From Saussurea involucrata (lineage: Eukaryota > Streptophyta > Magnoliopsida > Asterales > Asteraceae), in contig CM066315.1 of the NCBI GenBank assembly GCA_033807775.1, positions 59,922,820 to 59,986,819 of the forward strand: 64,000 nucleotides of DNA. Reading direction: 5' to 3'. Positions 22,965 to 35,735 of the stretch are shown one piece after another; the stretch's first letter is position 1; each line of letters starts with the position of its first letter. The position numbers were made by a program, and so were the translations under genes. The notes below the pieces were generated by a model. It did not search any database and was not told where the DNA came from. It worked only from the letters and a program-made list of their open reading frames with translations.

Positions 22965-23794
22965 TGTTAATGCCAAAAATCGTCCAGAAGGATAACTTAA
23001 GGTTGATTGTGGAGCTTAACAACTAAAGAATAGGAATCTTTCAACAAAGCGTACGACAAAGACAAAAAATGTAAATGAGACAAATATTTTGGTGACGCGG
23101 GAAAAACCTCAACGAGGAAAAAACCCGCGGACGACTTTTGGGGGTCGTCGCTGCACTATGGTCGCCAAACAGGGGCGATATCCTTATGTTTCGGGTGTCG
23201 AGAGTACATAGATTACAATACAAATGAAAGAAAGACTTTGAATGTAAAATAACAAGTGTATCAAATGTAAAAACGGGTGCGTCGTATGTAAAAACTAAGT
23301 GTCGGGCGTGTAAGTCGTGCGTCGAGAGCGATCTTTTGAGAGAGGATTCTTTGCTTCGGGTGTTATTAAGAGTTCAGTTGTTTCAGATGTCAGATGATGC
23401 GTAGATGGTGATTGGTCCTTTGTATTTATAGTCTTCGAGTGCTTTTATTGACTCCATAAAAGCTTCGTGTAACGGTCATAACGACCACTGGGTTAAATGC
23501 TCATAAAGGCCTTTGTCGGTTATAGCCGTTGATCATCAATGACATTGATTCCTGCATTTAAACACTGAAAACGTAACAGAAATATCACATGTTAGTCGGT
23601 CGAGGTCGCAAGGTTCCATACGACGGTCGTGTGAGCTAGACGACGTCGTGGTCGAGTGTCGTGAGGTGAATACCTTTCGATTTCAACTTTGGTCAGGAGA
23701 TAAAGTACTATGATTTTACCTTATTATGGAAAAGTGTAATAAATGTTTTTCCTATGTTGGTCGTGGTCGAGACTGGTGAAATTTTGCCCAAACA
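22965..23794 (-). mobile_element. 5' LTR of the Tat element
   Basis: An 830-bp LTR with TGTTTGGGCAAA and GGCATTAACA ends on the minus strand, paired with 15502-16321. The flanking sequence on the right (from 23795) is part of another LTR. No TSD can be tested because the far end of the tandem pair is broken at 13735. Confidence 0.88.
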
Positions 23795-24893
23795 TGTAGC
23801 GGGCGAGAGTGGCCGGCGATATTGACTATGTCACTATCGCAATGTCACTATCGCGGGCGAGCCTGGGGGTTTAAATACGAGGGCAGCCGGGTTGTAGCTC
23901 ATTTTGGTGATATTTTGGAGTTGCAAGGCACGATTTTCTCTCTAGAAGAAGGTATCTCTCGCTAAAAATTATTGAGAGTTCCAGCATTTCAATATCTAAA
24001 AATATATCTTGATGAAGGTGTCCACACTTGTGGTAAGTGTTTGTTATTGTTATGCATGGTTATAAAACTCACTAGTTGATAATTGTGATATTGGCTTATT
24101 GTGAGCCATGGCTTGTAGTTGAGTGTAATGGATCCATAGGCACTAGAGTCATAGCACGGAATAGGCATCGGGATCCATGATAAGTAAGATGTGGGCCTAT
24201 ATGGTCGGGCATCGTCTCATGGGTAGTAAGGTGTAATTCCAATGTGCTTATTTGTGGATTTGGAGTAACCCAATGTATTAACCTAGAGTGGTTGAAATTG
24301 GGCACTCACAAGTTATAGACACTTCGGGGTTGCACTTGTTTCCTTTTTATCAATGTTATGTGATTATTGCTACTAACGGTTATATGATTACCTTATCTTA
24401 TGCAATTATTTATGATCATCAAGTTTCCATCAGCGGATAAAGCTTTGGACTTCGAAATGAATTCCTCTACGGGGTTTATTTATATTTCCTATTGTACTTT
24501 GATTGAATTCTTATCATTCCGAATTGTAGGTTCTTATTCTCTTCATAGTAGTCTAACACTTCTTTTTTTGGGTATGTGCTTAGGGCATTCAAGCGGTGGG
24601 GCTTCTTGGAATTGAGTGAAGAGATGTGATGGTGATAACATTTTTGGAAGTATATAGAGGCGTACATGAGAGATTCAGAATATTGAATTTTTGGTAGCAA
24701 TTAGACAACACCCGATTGTAATCTAAGACATGTTGGTTAGATTATTAGGTTGTTGGACAGTAATTGCTCATCCTTTGTTTTTGTAAACGCCATACCTTAT
24801 TTCCCCATTTCTTTGGGTGATTTGTCTACTTTAGATGTTTATTTTCCGAAATTTCGCAAGTTTTATTTTTACCTAAATTTTGGGGTGTTACAA
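23795..24893 (+). mobile_element. LTR fragment truncated by the Tat element
   Basis: Its right end is GGGTGTTACA (24884-24893), matching the end of other LTRs here. It has a U3-like part with short repeats of ACTATGTCACTATCGC and a TATA-like TTTAAATACGAG (23871-23882). The left part is missing at the Tat border. There is no gene. Confidence 0.65.
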
Positions 24894-25584
24894 ACGACAA
24901 GAATAGTAGTTAAGTACAGTCATCCATACGGCCGATAAGTAGAATGTACGAGAAAATCAAAGAGTCCTTGAAGTCGGATCCCGTGCTCGTTTAATACCCT
25001 TCTCTTTTCCATTAACACCCTTCTTCTTCTGATATCCTAGTTTAGCTCTTGACGTAGTCGGACCTTCTCGCTTGTCGTAAAATGGCTAACTTGGGGTGGT
25101 AGTGGTCTTTTTGCTCCTTCCCATTTCTAGAAATAAGGAATAGTACAATTATGAATATCAGAAGATTAGATGGAACCCCAAACCTAGACTCTTGTCTAGG
25201 TTTGAACCTTGTGCACAAGGTAAGGTTTTGGTGAACCGGCCACCCCAAACCTAGGGCGAGGCCTAGGTTGGATTCATGTTTCATTATAGAAAGTGCACCA
25301 AGAATGACCACCCCAAACCTAGGTTTGAGTTGCCATTAACCAATAAGCCAAGAATGCATGTATAATAGATATAATTGAACAATTGAAGCGTGAAATGAAG
25401 CTTACTTGTGGTTCATGCAATTGTGAACATGTAGTGTGCATGACGATCAAGAGAGGCGATGGGAGGGGAAGGTTGTGCCGAGAGTTAGGAAGGAGAGAAA
25501 GAAGTCCCGATGATTTTTTTTACCAAGAGTTGCAAAAAAATTGTGCAAAAAGCCCCCAACGGTAGAAGTAATGAGAAAATTGTC
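24894..25584. other. Non-coding region with CCAAACCTAG repeats
   Basis: I find no supported gene. The motif CCCAAACCTAG recurs at about 25174, 25242 and 25313 in both strand senses. This is probably part of the 3' region of the Athila-like element that continues at 25930, but that is inference. Confidence 0.4.
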
Positions 25585-25912
25585 TCGGCGCAAGTCTCTA
25601 AGAGTAAATTCTCAAAACATTCCAGAGCCCATCGATAGTTGTACCGAGAATTTAACTACCGGCATAACTCTCGAAGACCAAATTCTCAAAACATTCCAGA
25701 GCTCACCGATACTTGTACCGAGAGTTTAACTACCAACGTAACTCTCGAAAACCAAAATTTCAAAATATTCCAGAGCTCACTGATACTTGTACCGAGAGTT
25801 TAACTACCGTCGTAACTCTCGAAGACCAAATTTTCAAAACATTCCAGAGCTCACCGGTACTTGTACCGAGAGTTCAACTACCTGTGTAACTCTCGAAGGA
25901 AATTTTTCAAAA
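25585..25912. repeat. 74-bp tandem repeat, about four copies
   Basis: Units with the phrases CATTCCAGAGCTCACCGAT and GTACCGAGAGTTTAACTACC repeat at exact 74-bp spacing (GTACCGAG at 25641, 25715, 25789 and 25863). Copies differ at a few positions. The array is non-coding and lies in the region after the Athila-like ORF. Confidence 0.88.
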
Positions 25913-26262
25913 AGTTAGTAGGAGTTTTTTTGCGAGTTCACCAAGGCACAACCTACAACCAAAACCACATTAGTCGTTGGGAATCGTTTAAAACTCAGAT
26001 TCTTGACAAGAGGCCTCAATAAAACAAGTACAAACGCAAAATGAAAAACTAAAAACTGTGAAACTTAAATGAAAAAAAAATCTGGTGGGTTGCCTCCCAC
26101 CTAGCTCCTTATTTATAGTCGTGGTACGACTGTGTGGCTCTCAATTTGGTTCGGTATCTGCGGAATTGAACAACCCACACATACGATTTTTCGTAGATTT
26201 TCCCACATTTTTTGTTCCGTGTACACTGGTTTTATGTTCATTCCGACCCTTTACACTCTCGA
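25913..26262 (-). pseudogene. End of Athila-like gag-protease ORF and downstream region
   Basis: Joining this segment to 56933 across the inserted LTR, the protease frame reads on through the TSD for 39 more codons to TGA (26141-26143). About 40 bp further on stands GTGGGAGGCAACCC (around 26082-26098), a conserved phrase found after pol in Athila/Tat-type elements. RT and integrase are absent, so the element was gag-protease only when the LTR inserted. Confidence 0.65.
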
Positions 26263-26746
26263 TGTAACACCCTAAAAATAAGGGTAAACAAAAACTTCCA
26301 TAAAATGGAAGAGTGGTATATAATGCTTAAGCACGAGCTTCCCAAAAAGGGGAATATACAAATGGCTGTTTAATTACAAATGTATAATATCGAAAAGTAA
26401 ATGACAACCGACTAATCTACTTTCTAACGTAGAAATAAGATTACAAAAAGGGTGTCATCTCTAGTCCGATGTATTCTTCTATTAACGGCATCCCAAAAGT
26501 GTACCCCCAAGCTCACATGCTCCCAACTAAGCCTTCTTAAAGGCGGCACCGCTAGGATCTGAGATACACATAAAACAAGCAACAAGTGTTAGGCCAAGGA
26601 GCCTAGTGAGTTGTACAAATATTATAGCATGCAATAGTTCATAACATGGTTTATAAACATGGTCATTCACAATTTGGAATCAATGGGGGAGACCCAAAAC
26701 ACCAAATCAAGTTACACCTTAAGAGACGATATACCTTAGCGTCTAC

Positions 26747-27607
26747 TGTTAGAAAACTATGACGGAGATAACAGATTGTTAAAAACTTTTAACGGAAAAA
26801 TAAATTAGTAACATAAAGTAAATACGGGTAACCGAAATGACCGAGGCCTGTGTTGGACATAGTTCCCTTAAAATAGATTCGACGCCTAGCGTCTGTTTCC
26901 CAGGGTACAACGGCCTAAACAGATGTACTGTCGGACTTAACCAACTTGCCTGATGTTTGGGCGTGATTACCTTTGACGGTGGGTGAAATAACCGAGGGTG
27001 ATTTCCCTCTTTGGAGTGTGTGTGTATTTCTTCTTATGGAGACCTTTTACTTGGAGAATCTTGCTTGAGTTAGTTTTCTTCCACAAAAGTTGTCGCTTTT
27101 TTCACCAAAAATACATACACATATTTATATGTGTATGTGAGACAAATGAAAGGGTTTAAACCCCTCAAACTTAATTAGCCACATAAATTGAGTTAACTAT
27201 GATAATTAACTAACTAATTAAATTGAATTAATCATGATATTCAATTCAATTTAATTTAAAAGGAAAACAAAAATAGATTTAATAATTCAATTTTAATTTA
27301 AATCTTAATTATAGCAAGACAAATATATCACATTTCAACCTTTAAATAAACCATTCTCCAATTCCTCAATACACTACATACTCCTTCTCTAGAACCCTTG
27401 TGTATAAGCAAGTAACTAGTTCTAGGACAACCATTTCCCACATACTCACCTCTTTGATACCCTTTCAATGGTAATACTATAAGACTCGATTTCTCATTCA
27501 CCCAATGTCCGTTTTGGACAAACGTAACGCCGTTATTCTTAACAAAAGGTAACGATCAATCGTTTAATATTTAAGTCTAAAACCAGAAAACAAGTATTTT
27601 TCCAACA
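26747..27607 (-). mobile_element. 3' LTR of the nested copia element
   Basis: 861 bp with TGTTAGAAAA and TTTTTCCAACA ends on the plus strand. It is followed by ATCCCCCACATG, the complement of the polypurine tract. About two dozen single-base differences from the right LTR can be counted by eye (roughly 97% identity), many of them transitions. Confidence 0.9.
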
Positions 27608-29343
27608 ATCCCCCACATGAATGAGAATCGGTCTAAAACAGAAGAAACTACTGCAAACCTCAACGGTCGAATCCTGCAAAGGATAGGTAGGTGTTACCCT
27701 TTGAACCTTCCCTTGTGAAATGCACTTATTCTACTAACTGCCCAGTAGACATGATGTCTTTGAACTGTTCTGTCGTTTGGGTAGACCATAATACACATCA
27801 CACATGATTTTTCCTGACAATGTTAAGTCCTCATGATTATGTCCTTTATGGTTATGGACATTTGCCTGGTTCTGTAAGAGCTCTTAGGAGTTTAGCCCTG
27901 CGTACTCCCTTTGAAGTGACCCCACTTCTCTCTTACATAGGTGATCTAACTTGAATCATTAAAAGCCAGAAGCTTATCCTAATATCATCATCACTGTTAT
28001 CAGAGGAATGGATAGGGGTTACCCCTACAGTGATCTGACTTGGTTCATACAATTAGGTTGTCCCATTGAACCTAGATCTTGGGATCTCCAGTCAACTAGG
28101 TTGGGTTTCCTTTTCACAAACTTTCTCATGGGCCTTAATACCATACCCCTTACTCACCAACTCTTTATTTTAGTCGTTTGACTCAAGTAAGTCAAAACTG
28201 ATAATATTAGTTGAGAGTATTTGGCTAATGGTGTTAACCCTTTGACGCTTGTCTAGACTCTGTATTCCACCATCTTATTATCGTAGCCATTCATTTCTTC
28301 TCAAAGTTTCCCTTTGCCTCATAGCTATGGGATCATATTTCATGGCTAACATCGTTTAGGGATTTTCATATTATAATGCCACCTCCAAGTGTGATCACAT
28401 ACCAACCGGTTGCTTGGAGTTCTTAATATCTGAAATCCATTATTGCAAGATTGTCTTAAATATCATGCGGTTCGGATTGTATGGGCATCTCCCCACTAGC
28501 AACAAGCTTCTACATCTTCCATTTCTATCCTCAAAGGATATGTTGTTTATACCATACTTACCATGGTCATCACTCCATCCATCAATTGATAAGGTATACT
28601 ACATGTATCAGTGGATTTACAAATACATTGGCCAGATGTATTTGTAAATATATCGTACAAGAGTTTTCCTAACCTCTTTTCTTAGGTTTCTCATAGATTA
28701 TCAATAAATCTATATGAGTTCAAAGTTTCCAATTTTTCCGTGTATCAAAAGGCTTTATCAAAGTGGGCACCCCCACATTACCAATCACCTTAATGAGTTC
28801 ATTTTGCTTGTAGTTGTCCTACTAGCATTTTCGTAAAAAATGCCCCATTCTTTATTATGTTTGTCATGTCCTTATAGAACCATATCGCCACACATGACGA
28901 CTATAAGTTTTCCATTCTTCCATATATCCTGAAGCGAATATTCAACTCTTATTTCACCTCATGTTGGATTCATTTCCCAACATCACGTTTTAAAAACGTA
29001 TAATATTATGGGATATCGTGTTTATCTTCCTCGATGTACATATTTTTTTTTCCAACAACCAAGTTCTTATAAATATGTTTACGCATTTGTAAAAAAGGTC
29101 AAAAATAACACAGTTATAATCGGTAATAAAAACATTCATTGACATAATTTTAAAATTATTTTCAACCCAAAATACATCGAAGATAAACTAAACATCATTA
29201 CTAGCCTCAGAGCTCTCACTTTGTAATATCTCAATAGTATCATTAAGTTGCAATCGGAATAGCTGGCCTACGGGCTCAGCGTGGCCTAAGGTACCACCTC
29301 ACCCTAATATCACCCCTCGAGAATTGAATCCTATCACATATCT
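27608..29343 (-). other. Internal 3' region of the nested copia element, non-coding
   Basis: About 1.7 kb between the polypurine tract and the protease ORF has no RT, RNase H or integrase motif in any frame. It is therefore either a non-autonomous internal region or heavily decayed. No TIR or array was found here. Confidence 0.55.
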
Positions 29344-29694
29344 TTATCTTGTCAGTATTCCCAAGGATACAAGGCTCTTGGATGCATCATGAACATGAAG
29401 GACCTCTTTCAATGTCAAGGTCTTTCCACTTGTGAATCTTAATATCACCGTTCCCATGCCGACAACCCTTAATCGTTGTCGATTGATCAATACCAAATTT
29501 CTCATGACACTTTGATATTCAACAAACTTAGATCGGGAGTCGGTTACATGAGTCTCAGTTCCCGAATCCAAGAACCATCCTCGAGAAGCGGATATTCTCG
29601 TTTCTTGGGTTAAGAGACCAACTGACCCATGGACTTGGTCTCGAGATCTTCTTCCACGACCTCTTTGTGTGGAACTATTCACACTTCTCGCCAT
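29344..29694 (-). pseudogene. Copia gag-protease remnant
   Basis: A 116-codon minus-strand frame with an Arg-rich start and the aspartic protease block WFLDSGTETHVTD. This is followed by a GMGTVILRFTSGKTLTLKEVLHV block typical of copia polyproteins, ending ASKSLVSLGIL. The active-site DSG is kept. Integrase and RT do not follow. It would be a fragment of the polyprotein of the copia element bounded by 26747 and 55562. Confidence 0.75.
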
Positions 29695-30147
29695 TTTAAG
29701 TTCTGAAATTCGATAATATCACCAATTAGAACTAATTTGTTTTCAAGAGAAAATTGACTCAATTTTGAACCTCAACCGAAAGTTAATTTCTCAAAACCCA
29801 TAATACATATTGTTTGGGTAAAAAATCACACCTCACGACCGACGTGAGAAAACTCAGATGCCATTTCCACAAGACCACTCTTGTATTAAGATAAGGTCTT
29901 ACAAGATGTTTACAGACGTATACTCGGTCGTACGTTTTCACGCTGGTCGTACGTTCCGTACGACCGACGTATGAGACTTAAGACGGTCGTACGATTATAC
30001 TAACCGTTAACAGTCAAACATCCGTTTCTTTTGTTCATTAATGCAGGTCTACAAGCATTCATAGTGCAAACGGCCAGAAACGGACAAGTCATCAATGGCA
30101 TTTAAAGCCCGACAACGGTTACAAAGTGCGCCATAAAGACACCTTTA

Positions 30148-30971
30148 GGCTGCGTTTGGTTGTGGGACAAGAGAGGAACAGAACAGAACAAGGACTTTTG
30201 TCCCATGTTTGGCGTGACTTAAGATGGAACAGAACAGAACTAAGTAGAACAAACATGGAACACATGTGTTCCACCAAAAACCATGGAACTAAGTGGAACA
30301 AGGAGCTTTTTGACAAAAATACCCCCTTCTTCTTCTTCTTCTTCTTCTTCTTCTTTGTTTCCCACCACCACCACCACCACCGCCACCACCACCGCCACCG
30401 CCACCACCACCACCACCACCACCACCACCGCCACCACCACCACCACTGTCGCCACCACCACCACCGCCACCACCACCACCACCACCGCCACCGCCACCAC
30501 CACTGCCACCACCACCGCCACCACCACCGCCACCGCCACCACCACCGCCACCACCACCACCACCACCATCTCCACCACCATCGCCACCACCACCACCATC
30601 GCCACCACTACCGCCACCGCCACCGCCACCACCACCACCACCGCCACCACCACCACCACCACCATCGCCACCGCCACCGCCACCGCCACCACCACCGCCA
30701 CCACCAGCACCACCGCCACCACCACCGTACCACCACCACCGCCACCACCACCGCCACCACCACCATCGCCGCCACCACCACCACCGCCACCACCACCGCC
30801 ACCACTAAATAACCCACTGGGGGTAAATTGGTCATTTTGTCAGTCCTGTTCTGTTCTGTCCAGTTTAGTTATGTTCTACCAAACGCTGGACAGCTGTTCT
30901 GTTCTGTCATGTCCTGTCCTGTCCTGTTCTGTTCTGTCCTGTCCTGTCCTGTCCTGCAACCAAACGCACCC
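30148..30971. mobile_element. PIF/Harbinger-like MITE
   Basis: TIRs GGCTGCGTTTGGTTG (left) and GGGTGCGTTTGGTTG (right, reversed) are flanked by TTA on both sides (30145-30147 and 30972-30974), the usual Harbinger target. Subterminal GGAACAGAAC and GTCCTGTCCT repeats are present. There is no transposase. The centre is a long CCACCN microsatellite. Confidence 0.85.
30363..30805. repeat. CCACCN/CCGCCA microsatellite
   Basis: About 440 bp of imperfect CCACCA/CCGCCA trinucleotide repeats inside the MITE, preceded by a TTC run (30326-30353). All three plus frames are open over much of it (poly-His/Arg, poly-Thr/Ala, poly-Pro), as are minus frames (poly-Val/Ala, poly-Trp/Arg). These frames are by-products of the repeat and not genes. 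Confidence 0.95.
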
Positions 30972-31480
30972 TTAATGATCAGCGGAAGCTGTATAAAGGG
31001 ATGTGCTGCAACCGAAAAAGCTATCGGTTCTCATCTGAATCAACTTGATCTACATCTGCTCCATCCACTTTCTAAACAATTACGCATTGAAAACACAAGG
31101 CATTCAAACGAATATCGCTGAAGCAACTTCGCACGACAGCAGTTCAAACCGCACGACAGCAGTTTATTTCGCACGATTAACATACGACACCCATCATTTA
31201 CACACGACTAAGTCTATTTTTACATTTATCTGTAATTTGTTGTACACAAAACACTTGTTAAAAAAGGACTTTCGCCCCTGTTTGGCAACTATAGTGCACC
31301 GTCGACCCTTACAGGTCGACCACGGTTTTTTCCCTCGTTTTGGGGTTTTCCGCGTCACCAAATCTCTTGTCTTGCTTAATTTTCCTCGCGATTGTGTTTC
31401 TTGGTCTTGAGATACGTTTCTTTAGTTGTTAAAAGTCCACATCAACCTTAAGTTGTTCTTTTGGACGATTTTTGGCATTA

Positions 31481-31584
<104 letters not shown>

Positions 31585-31739
31585 CCATAGGTTCAATAGA
31601 GAAGTCCAAATATTTAGAGAAATAGAGAAGTGATCTTGACCATTCATTCGGTCAAGATCGGTTATAATTGGTCAAAAGTTGCGGCTGTTCCAAAAATAGA
31701 AGGGAATTTCGTAACTTTTACAAAAAAACACGGGCTGAG

Positions 31740-33065
31740 TTCATATATGAATCTGTGTGATTCACATATGAACTATACGTTCATATATGAACCTTTGTAA
31801 TTCACATATGAACTCTTTATAACTAATTCATATATGAATCTTGTGATTCATATATGAACCTTTGTGTTTCATATATGAAACTAATTAACTGTAGGTTCAT
31901 ATATGAATCAGTTGAACCAATTAACTGATTCATATATGAATCTTTGTATTCATATATGAACCTTTGTAATTTACATATAAACGTTTTTAACGAATTCATA
32001 TATGAACCTTTGTGTTTATATATGAACCTTTGTGATTTATATATGATTTTTTTTAACTAATTCTCATATGAACAAATTGTTGGGTTTTGTTCAAAACATG
32101 ATTTCAAAGATCATAAAAATGTGCAACGGAAGCTTAAAAATTGAACAACATGAAAAACATTTCATTACCCACAAAGGATCCATTTGCATGAACATGAAAG
32201 ATTAAAAACAACCATAGGGGGTTTTAAGAAATTACAACCTTTGTAGACCTTTGTTTATGACTTCTTGTTGGAGAAGATGGCAAGAACTCAAGTTAGAGTT
32301 CCTCTAGAGAAGTCCACCAACAAGCTCCAACACCTTTGTATGCTAGTACTTTCTTGATCAAAAATTCAAAAGAGAGCTTCTTCTTCAAGACTACAATAGA
32401 CTTTGAAAAAGAAGAACAAAACCACCACCAACAATGGTGGTTTCGGCCAAAAATGGGAGAGAGGAAGAAGAGAGAGTGATGGCTAGTTGTTTTTCACAAG
32501 TAGTTTGCATGTATGAGTAAGTTCCAAGTATATGCACATGATCTCTTCCTTTTGCCACCCAAGAGGGCCAATAGAAAATCACCAGCCATGCAATATTACA
32601 ATGTAACCCTTCTAGTATTAAGATGGTTAAAATCATATTTTAACTATCTTAAATTTTCTCCTAAAGTCCCTCCTTACAATTTTAGTTACATAATAAATCC
32701 ATCATATGTATTAACAAACTAAAATTTATTATTTGCATCTAATATTATAAATTATATTCAATAATATAATTAATAATATTTATCAAGAATATAATTAATA
32801 TTTATAAAGAATCAAATTCTTATAAATATCAATTCGGTGTTTACTTGTTATATGGTGTGGTCCCTATAGGATCATATATTACCGGTAATATTATTTTATA
32901 ATCATTCTTGAGCATATGGAACCAACACAAATTACCTGATTCATATATGAATCACAAAAGTTCATATATGAATTAGTTAAAAAATATTTTATATGTGAAT
33001 TACAAAGGTTCATATATGAACACAAAGGTTCATATATGAATCACACAAATTCATATATGAACCTG
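31740..33065. repeat. Array of TTCATATATGAA palindromes
   Basis: At least 15 copies of a 12-bp palindrome (TTCATATATGAA, or TTCACATATGAAC variants) are spaced 20-30 bp apart on both sides of the inserted LTR (31740-32077 and 32933-33065). Spacers often read CTTTGTGATT. The array would form many small hairpins. Confidence 0.85.
32078..32927. mobile_element. Copia-type solo LTR
   Basis: 850 bp with TGTTGGGTTT and GGAACCAACA ends, flanked by a perfect TSD CAAAT (32073-32077 and 32928-32932). It is non-coding. It interrupts the palindrome array of the TIR element. Confidence 0.9.
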
Positions 33066-33228
33066 TCCCGCGTATTTTTTACAAAACTACCCCTCTATCT
33101 TGTGCAGACCACGCGAGGAATTATCCTCTGCTTCTCGGTCAAAGCCGCCGATCTTGACCGAATGCATGGTCAAGATCACTTCTCTATTTCTCTAAATATT
33201 TGGACTTCTCTATTGAATCCTTCCCTAT

Positions 33229-33872
33229 ATGTATATATATACATATATATTTTATAATTCCGTCAAACAACAAAAAGGTAAAGTTCATTTCCGAAAACTG
33301 AACATGTGTAGAAAACCAAAATAAATAGATTTTCAGTTTGAAAACCCAAAAGTATTCTCGACTTCGACTCTACTCAAACTTTAACATAAACATTCACCAT
33401 CACGTACATTTAAGGAACACTAGAGGTTACACCTCTTTGTGTAAACAATACAACACATGTTCGAAATGAAACAAAGTAAAAATATCACCACAAGTTATTC
33501 ATATATACATGAAAAAAAAATCAAATCGAAAAGATGCATTATCATTTCTTTAAAAAAAACCATTCAACAAGATGAGCATTTAATAACTCCAATGTACTTA
33601 TGTGGCTCATCTAAAGGATTGGATCTTCTTTTTCACTATAGATTTTTCATGAAATATTACTTCTTAGTTTTTCATATTTTATAAAAGTTATATTCCTTTT
33701 TACCATTATATATAAAACTCTACGAAAAACAACTTGACCGATGTAGATCCAAGATGAAGAAAATTGAACGTCAAGAATCATAAAAACCATTCATAGGAGT
33801 TTCAAAACCTCAATCAAATCAATAAACCTTCATTTACCATTTCACCCGAGTCAACATTCATACTTGTCATAT
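33229..33872. other. AT-rich non-coding stretch before MULE-2
   Basis: I see no ORF of note and no TIR. Presumably this is internal sequence of the host copia element or of an older insertion. It ends at the left TSD of MULE-2 (33873-33881). Confidence 0.45.
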
Positions 33873-33890
33873 TACATTAAAGGGAACTAG

Positions 33891-35604
33891 TGTTCGGCAC
33901 CGCGCCTTGCGCGGTGGCGATACTTTCTAAAAAAATATTGAAGTTAAATGGGTTGATGATTACATATTAGATATTAAACTAATATTAACAGATATTAAAC
34001 TAATATTATTAGATATTATACTTGATATGAAACTATTTCTCAGTTGTTTATTTTGATATATATACATATATAAGTTTTACTCATCAAATTTTGTAAATGG
34101 CTTAAAACGATAAAAGAACTATTTGAGACTACTGATTATAATATGGATTGTTTTGTCATAACTCGTAATATACTTAATTATAGATTTATCCCATAAATAC
34201 ACCGTGCAAATAGGGTGTTGTTACCTAGTTTTGCATAATTGCGAGACATTTGGATAGTGTGCTCACTTTTGTTGTAATGTACTTGTTTGTAACTTTAGCC
34301 AAAAACTTTCCACGAAATCATTCATTTCCAAACCAACGGTTGCACGAAGAGTCACAGTAGTTGTTATTAGTATTGTGATCACCGATTATAAGCAAATCCA
34401 ATTAAATTGTTATTTTTTTATTTCACGTGTTTGAAATATTTCGATCTACGTGAGACTGATTTGTAAAAAATCTTAAAAAAGAGGTTTTAATCATTCCATA
34501 TAAAATGAGAAGTATTATATCGGATTATAGTTTTATTTTTATATATAGTTTGATTTCAATTTAAATTGAAAAATGAAACTGAAAGAATTCATATATCAAT
34601 GATTGTAGTAAGTTGTCTTTTCTAATTTTATATGTTTGGTTGTTCTAATTTAATCTTTTTATATTGCTTCTATCATCTTCTAATATAGATGTTGTTATAT
34701 CAATTTTAATAAGTTTCATTTTTTATTATAACTAAAATTATATATATTAATTCTATAATTGTTTTTTAGTGTATTGATTTTAGTTAATAATATTAAATGT
34801 AATAAGCATTCTATTTATTAAAGAAAGGTTAATAATAATTATTTAATTATATATTAAATGTAATTAGTGATACTAAACATACTAAATGTTTCATTTGTTA
34901 ATGACTGGTTAATAATTAATATTTAATTATATGTTAATTCTTAATTTATATATATATATATATTTATATTGTTTCTAATTTCATTTATATTAATTTATAT
35001 AGTAAAAATAATAATATTTTAAATGATAATATTTTCTAACTTTATATATTCATTGAGATTTCAGATATTTAATTAATTTATATATGTTGTACTAAAGAAT
35101 TTTTTTGAATCTCGTGAAGTGATTTAGTAAATATATTGATTTATAAATATAATATATATAAGAATGTTGTGTAAATAATATAATTAATAATCATCATGAA
35201 GATTATAAGTGTCATCTTCATTTTATTTTATCCATTAGTTATATTAATTATAATCAATTATAAAAATCCTACTCTAAGAAGATATCATTCTTGACGGATC
35301 TTCCTTTTATATATACATATACAAATACATATATTATTATATTCAAGTGTCTTGTACATAGAATTATATATATTAATCATGAACTTCGTTTATATAAATG
35401 AGTTTTTAAATATAACGATTATATATATTCACCAATATTATATAACTATAATATTAGAGTCATGTGAAATAAAAGAAATTAATAAGTTTGAGTGTAACTA
35501 AATAAGATAAATAGTTTAATTAATTTAATGTTTGTTAATAAATACACCAAGAAAAAACAAAATCCAGATAAAATAAAATAAAAATATACATATTATTATA
35601 TTAA
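33891..35604. other. AT-rich Helitron interior, non-coding
   Basis: Very AT-rich, no gene. At 35277-35320 it contains a second copy of a Helitron 5'-end-like sequence (TCTAAGAAGATATCATTC ... CTTCCTTTTATATATA), similar to 46505-46555. A shorter Helitron (33887 to about 35325) may therefore have been extended or duplicated. Confidence 0.5.
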
Positions 35605-35735
35605 GGGAAATTAATTAAAATACCCTAAGTCAAACCATGTTTTACTGAAATACCCCAAATCTCTCCCATGTTACAAAAATACCCCAAAAATCCGCGATAG
35701 AGCCCGCGATCGCGGGCTCCAGGCCACGTGTCACC

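Larger units (their letters stand above)
15502..23794 (-). mobile_element. Tat-lineage Ty3/gypsy element with antisense gene
   Basis: The full unit is the 5' LTR (22965-23794), PBS, deleted gag/protease, RT, two RNase H domains, integrase, the plus-strand four-exon gene, the polypurine tract and the 3' LTR (15502-16321). At 8.3 kb it is short because of the gag-protease deletion. The two LTRs still look closely similar. Confidence 0.88.

Noticed and set aside
25042..25311. Possible 89-codon minus-strand gene
   Set aside because: No recognisable domain. It lies in repeat-containing DNA with the CCAAACCTAG motif, and length alone is not convincing.
30126..30975. Open frames encoding poly-His/Arg, poly-Thr or poly-Pro (plus) and poly-Val/Ala or poly-Trp (minus)
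   Set aside because: They are translations of a CCACCN microsatellite. Frames are open on both strands at once, which shows a repeat and not a gene.
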